From Taklimakanibacter sp021828105 (lineage in GTDB: Bacteria; Pseudomonadota; Alphaproteobacteria; Rhizobiales; Aestuariivirgaceae): a stretch of 64,000 nucleotides of DNA. Of the stretch, positions 62,988-64,000 are shown in pieces. The stretch spans positions 1 to 64,000 of the forward strand of contig JAKATG010000001.1 in NCBI GenBank assembly GCA_021828105.1, in the 5' to 3' direction. Each line of letters begins with the position of its first letter. The stretch's first letter is position 1. The notes below the pieces were generated by a model, which was given only the letters and a program-made list of their open reading frames with translations, was not told the DNA's origin and searched no databases. The position numbers and the translations under genes were made by a program.

Positions 62988-63647
62988 TCAAGCTTTTGCG
63001 GTTTTGTGCTCGGCATAGCGGACCGCCATCGACAGCGGATAGCTCATGACGAAATAGATGAGGGCGACGAGGATATAGATCGGCATCGGCATGAAGCTCG
63101 ATGAGGAGAGGTCCTTCGCCCGCAGCATGAGCTCGGGTGCGGCGATGATCGATGCGATCGATGTGTCCTTGAGAAGGCCGACCAGATAATTGCCGATGGG
63201 CGGCAGGCTCACCCTGAAGGCCTGTGGCGCCGTGACATGGACAAGACCCTGGACCGGCGTCAGGCCCAAGGCCTTGAAGGCTTCCTTCTCGCCGCGGTCG
63301 ACGGCGCCGAGGCCCGCGCGATAGACCTCGGCAAGCTGCACGCCGCCTTGTACGCCGAAAGCGATGATGGCGCAGGCATTGGAGCTCCAGCGCAGATCGG
63401 GAACTAGCGTCGGCAGGCCGAAATAGAGGAGAAACAAGAGGACAAGGACCGGCAGGCCGCGCACGACCTCGATGACGGAGGCGGTGAAATAGCGCAGCGC
63501 AGGATTGTCGGCAACGCGCATGGCGCAAATGGGGATGCCGAGAACGGCCGCGACGAGGAAGGAGAGGAGCGTCAGCCTGAGGGTCTGCAAGGCCGCCGCG
63601 GCCAGTTCCGGCGACCATTGCTCGAGATATGTCCAGTATTCCCCCAT
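62988..63647 (-). CDS. Amino acid ABC transporter permease
   Basis: The 219-aa membrane protein of the HisM/GlnP family shows about five transmembrane segments and the EAA-like loop EAFKALGLTPVQGLVHVTAPQAF. It pairs with the adjacent permease to form the channel. Spacing to the next gene is 5 bp. Confidence 0.92.
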   Translation of the reverse strand: MGEYWTYLEQWSPELAAAALQTLRLTLLSFLVAAVLGIPICAMRVADNPALRYFTASVIEVVRGLPVLVLLFLLYFGLPTLVPDLRWSSNACAIIAFGVQGGVQLAEVYRAGLGAVDRGEKEAFKALGLTPVQGLVHVTAPQAFRVSLPPIGNYLVGLLKDTSIASIIAAPELMLRAKDLSSSSFMPMPIYILVALIYFVMSYPLSMAVRYAEHKTAKA

Positions 63648-63652
63648 CGCTC

Positions 63653-64000
63653 TCAGGCCCGGACGGTCTTGGCGGAATGAAGATGGCGGTGGAGCCAGTT
63701 GGCGAAGACACCGAGAGGAATGGAGACGCAGAGATAGATGACGGCGACCAGCAAATAGATCTGCATCGACAGATAGGTCTCGGCGATGAGGATCCTGGCG
63801 CGGAACATGATCTCAGGCGCGGCAACGACCGAAGCGAGCGATGTATCCTTGAGGAGCTGGACGCCATAGCTGCAGAAAGGCGGCAGCATCAGCCGGAAGG
63901 CCTGAGGCACCAGGATGTGGGTGAAGATCTGGACCGGCGTCAGGCCGAGCGACAGGCCGGCCTGGCGCTGCCCGTCGGGGATGGCGGTGAGCCCGGCGCG
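63653..64000 (-). CDS. Amino acid ABC transporter permease (partial, cut by window end)
   Basis: The visible C-terminal part reads AGLSLGLTPVQIFTHILVPQAF followed by two hydrophobic segments. It is similar to the neighbouring permease, so the two likely form a heterodimer. The N-terminus lies beyond the window edge. An internal Met near 63910 is not the real start. Confidence 0.88.
   Translation of the reverse strand, partial: RAGLTAIPDGQRQAGLSLGLTPVQIFTHILVPQAFRLMLPPFCSYGVQLLKDTSLASVVAAPEIMFRARILIAETYLSMQIYLLVAVIYLCVSIPLGVFANWLHRHLHSAKTVRA

Overview
The window is a GC-rich, densely coding stretch of an alphaproteobacterial chromosome, most likely from the order Hyphomicrobiales (Rhizobiales). 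This is inferred from three things: the core gene order (DUF4164-zapA-6S RNA-5-formyl-THF cyclo-ligase-ymdB-yebC-ruvCAB-ybgC-tolQRAB-pal-cpoB-tilS-ftsH-folP-glmM), the mosaic palindromic intergenic repeats, and the codon and GC character. No tRNA, rRNA, CRISPR array or prophage was seen.

Left end (1-6.8 kb): the tail of an IS5-like transposase, two hairpin repeats and an AT-rich stretch precede a small secreted repeat protein. Then come an AraC-type regulator, a beta-barrel-like outer-membrane protein, an operon of an MFS transporter and two short-chain dehydrogenases (one without the catalytic Tyr), and a secreted matrixin-like metalloprotease.

Special region (6.8-22.8 kb): a complete propane-monooxygenase-type soluble diiron monooxygenase cluster. 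A perfect sigma-54 promoter (6923-6938) and a leader of about 308 nt precede prmA, prmB, prmC and prmD. These are followed by an amidohydrolase, a DUF59/MIP18-type protein, a dedicated GroEL-like chaperonin and a Zn alcohol dehydrogenase. After them lie an unknown 162-aa protein, an AcoR-type sigma-54 activator, another unknown 162-aa protein, a beta-propeller (WD40-like) protein and a 59-aa protein. A propionyl-CoA synthetase gene ends convergently with this block and could serve propane carbon that passes through propionate. The least understood part, and the best candidate for a new system, is the set of accessory genes (DUF59 protein, beta-propeller, two 162-aa proteins, 59-aa protein). 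I suggest they mature or assemble the metal centres of the monooxygenase.

Housekeeping block (22.9-35.9 kb): inositol-phosphatase family enzyme, rpsU, purK-purE, two DUF465 genes, a cupin, and central carbon genes (tkt, pgk, class I fructose-bisphosphate aldolase). Then follow DUF4164-zapA, a divergent CGNR regulator/BKACE pair that appears inserted, 6S RNA, a folate gene and ymdB.

Recombination and envelope block (35.9-56.6 kb): yebC, then an accessory insertion (methyltransferase, AraC-TPR fusion, VapBC, alpha/beta hydrolase), then the ruv genes. The ruv genes are interrupted by a second toxin-antitoxin pair (between ruvC and ruvA) and by a membrane protein (between ruvA and ruvB). Next come ybgC, tolQRAB, two tandem pal genes, cpoB, tilS, ftsH, a palindromic repeat element, folP and glmM.

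Right end (56.6-64 kb): an EamA exporter, a small outer-membrane beta-barrel protein, and a catabolic operon reading toward the left: two polar-amino-acid ABC permeases (one cut by the window edge), binding protein, ATPase, an enolase-superfamily enzyme, RidA and a DadA-like D-amino-acid dehydrogenase.
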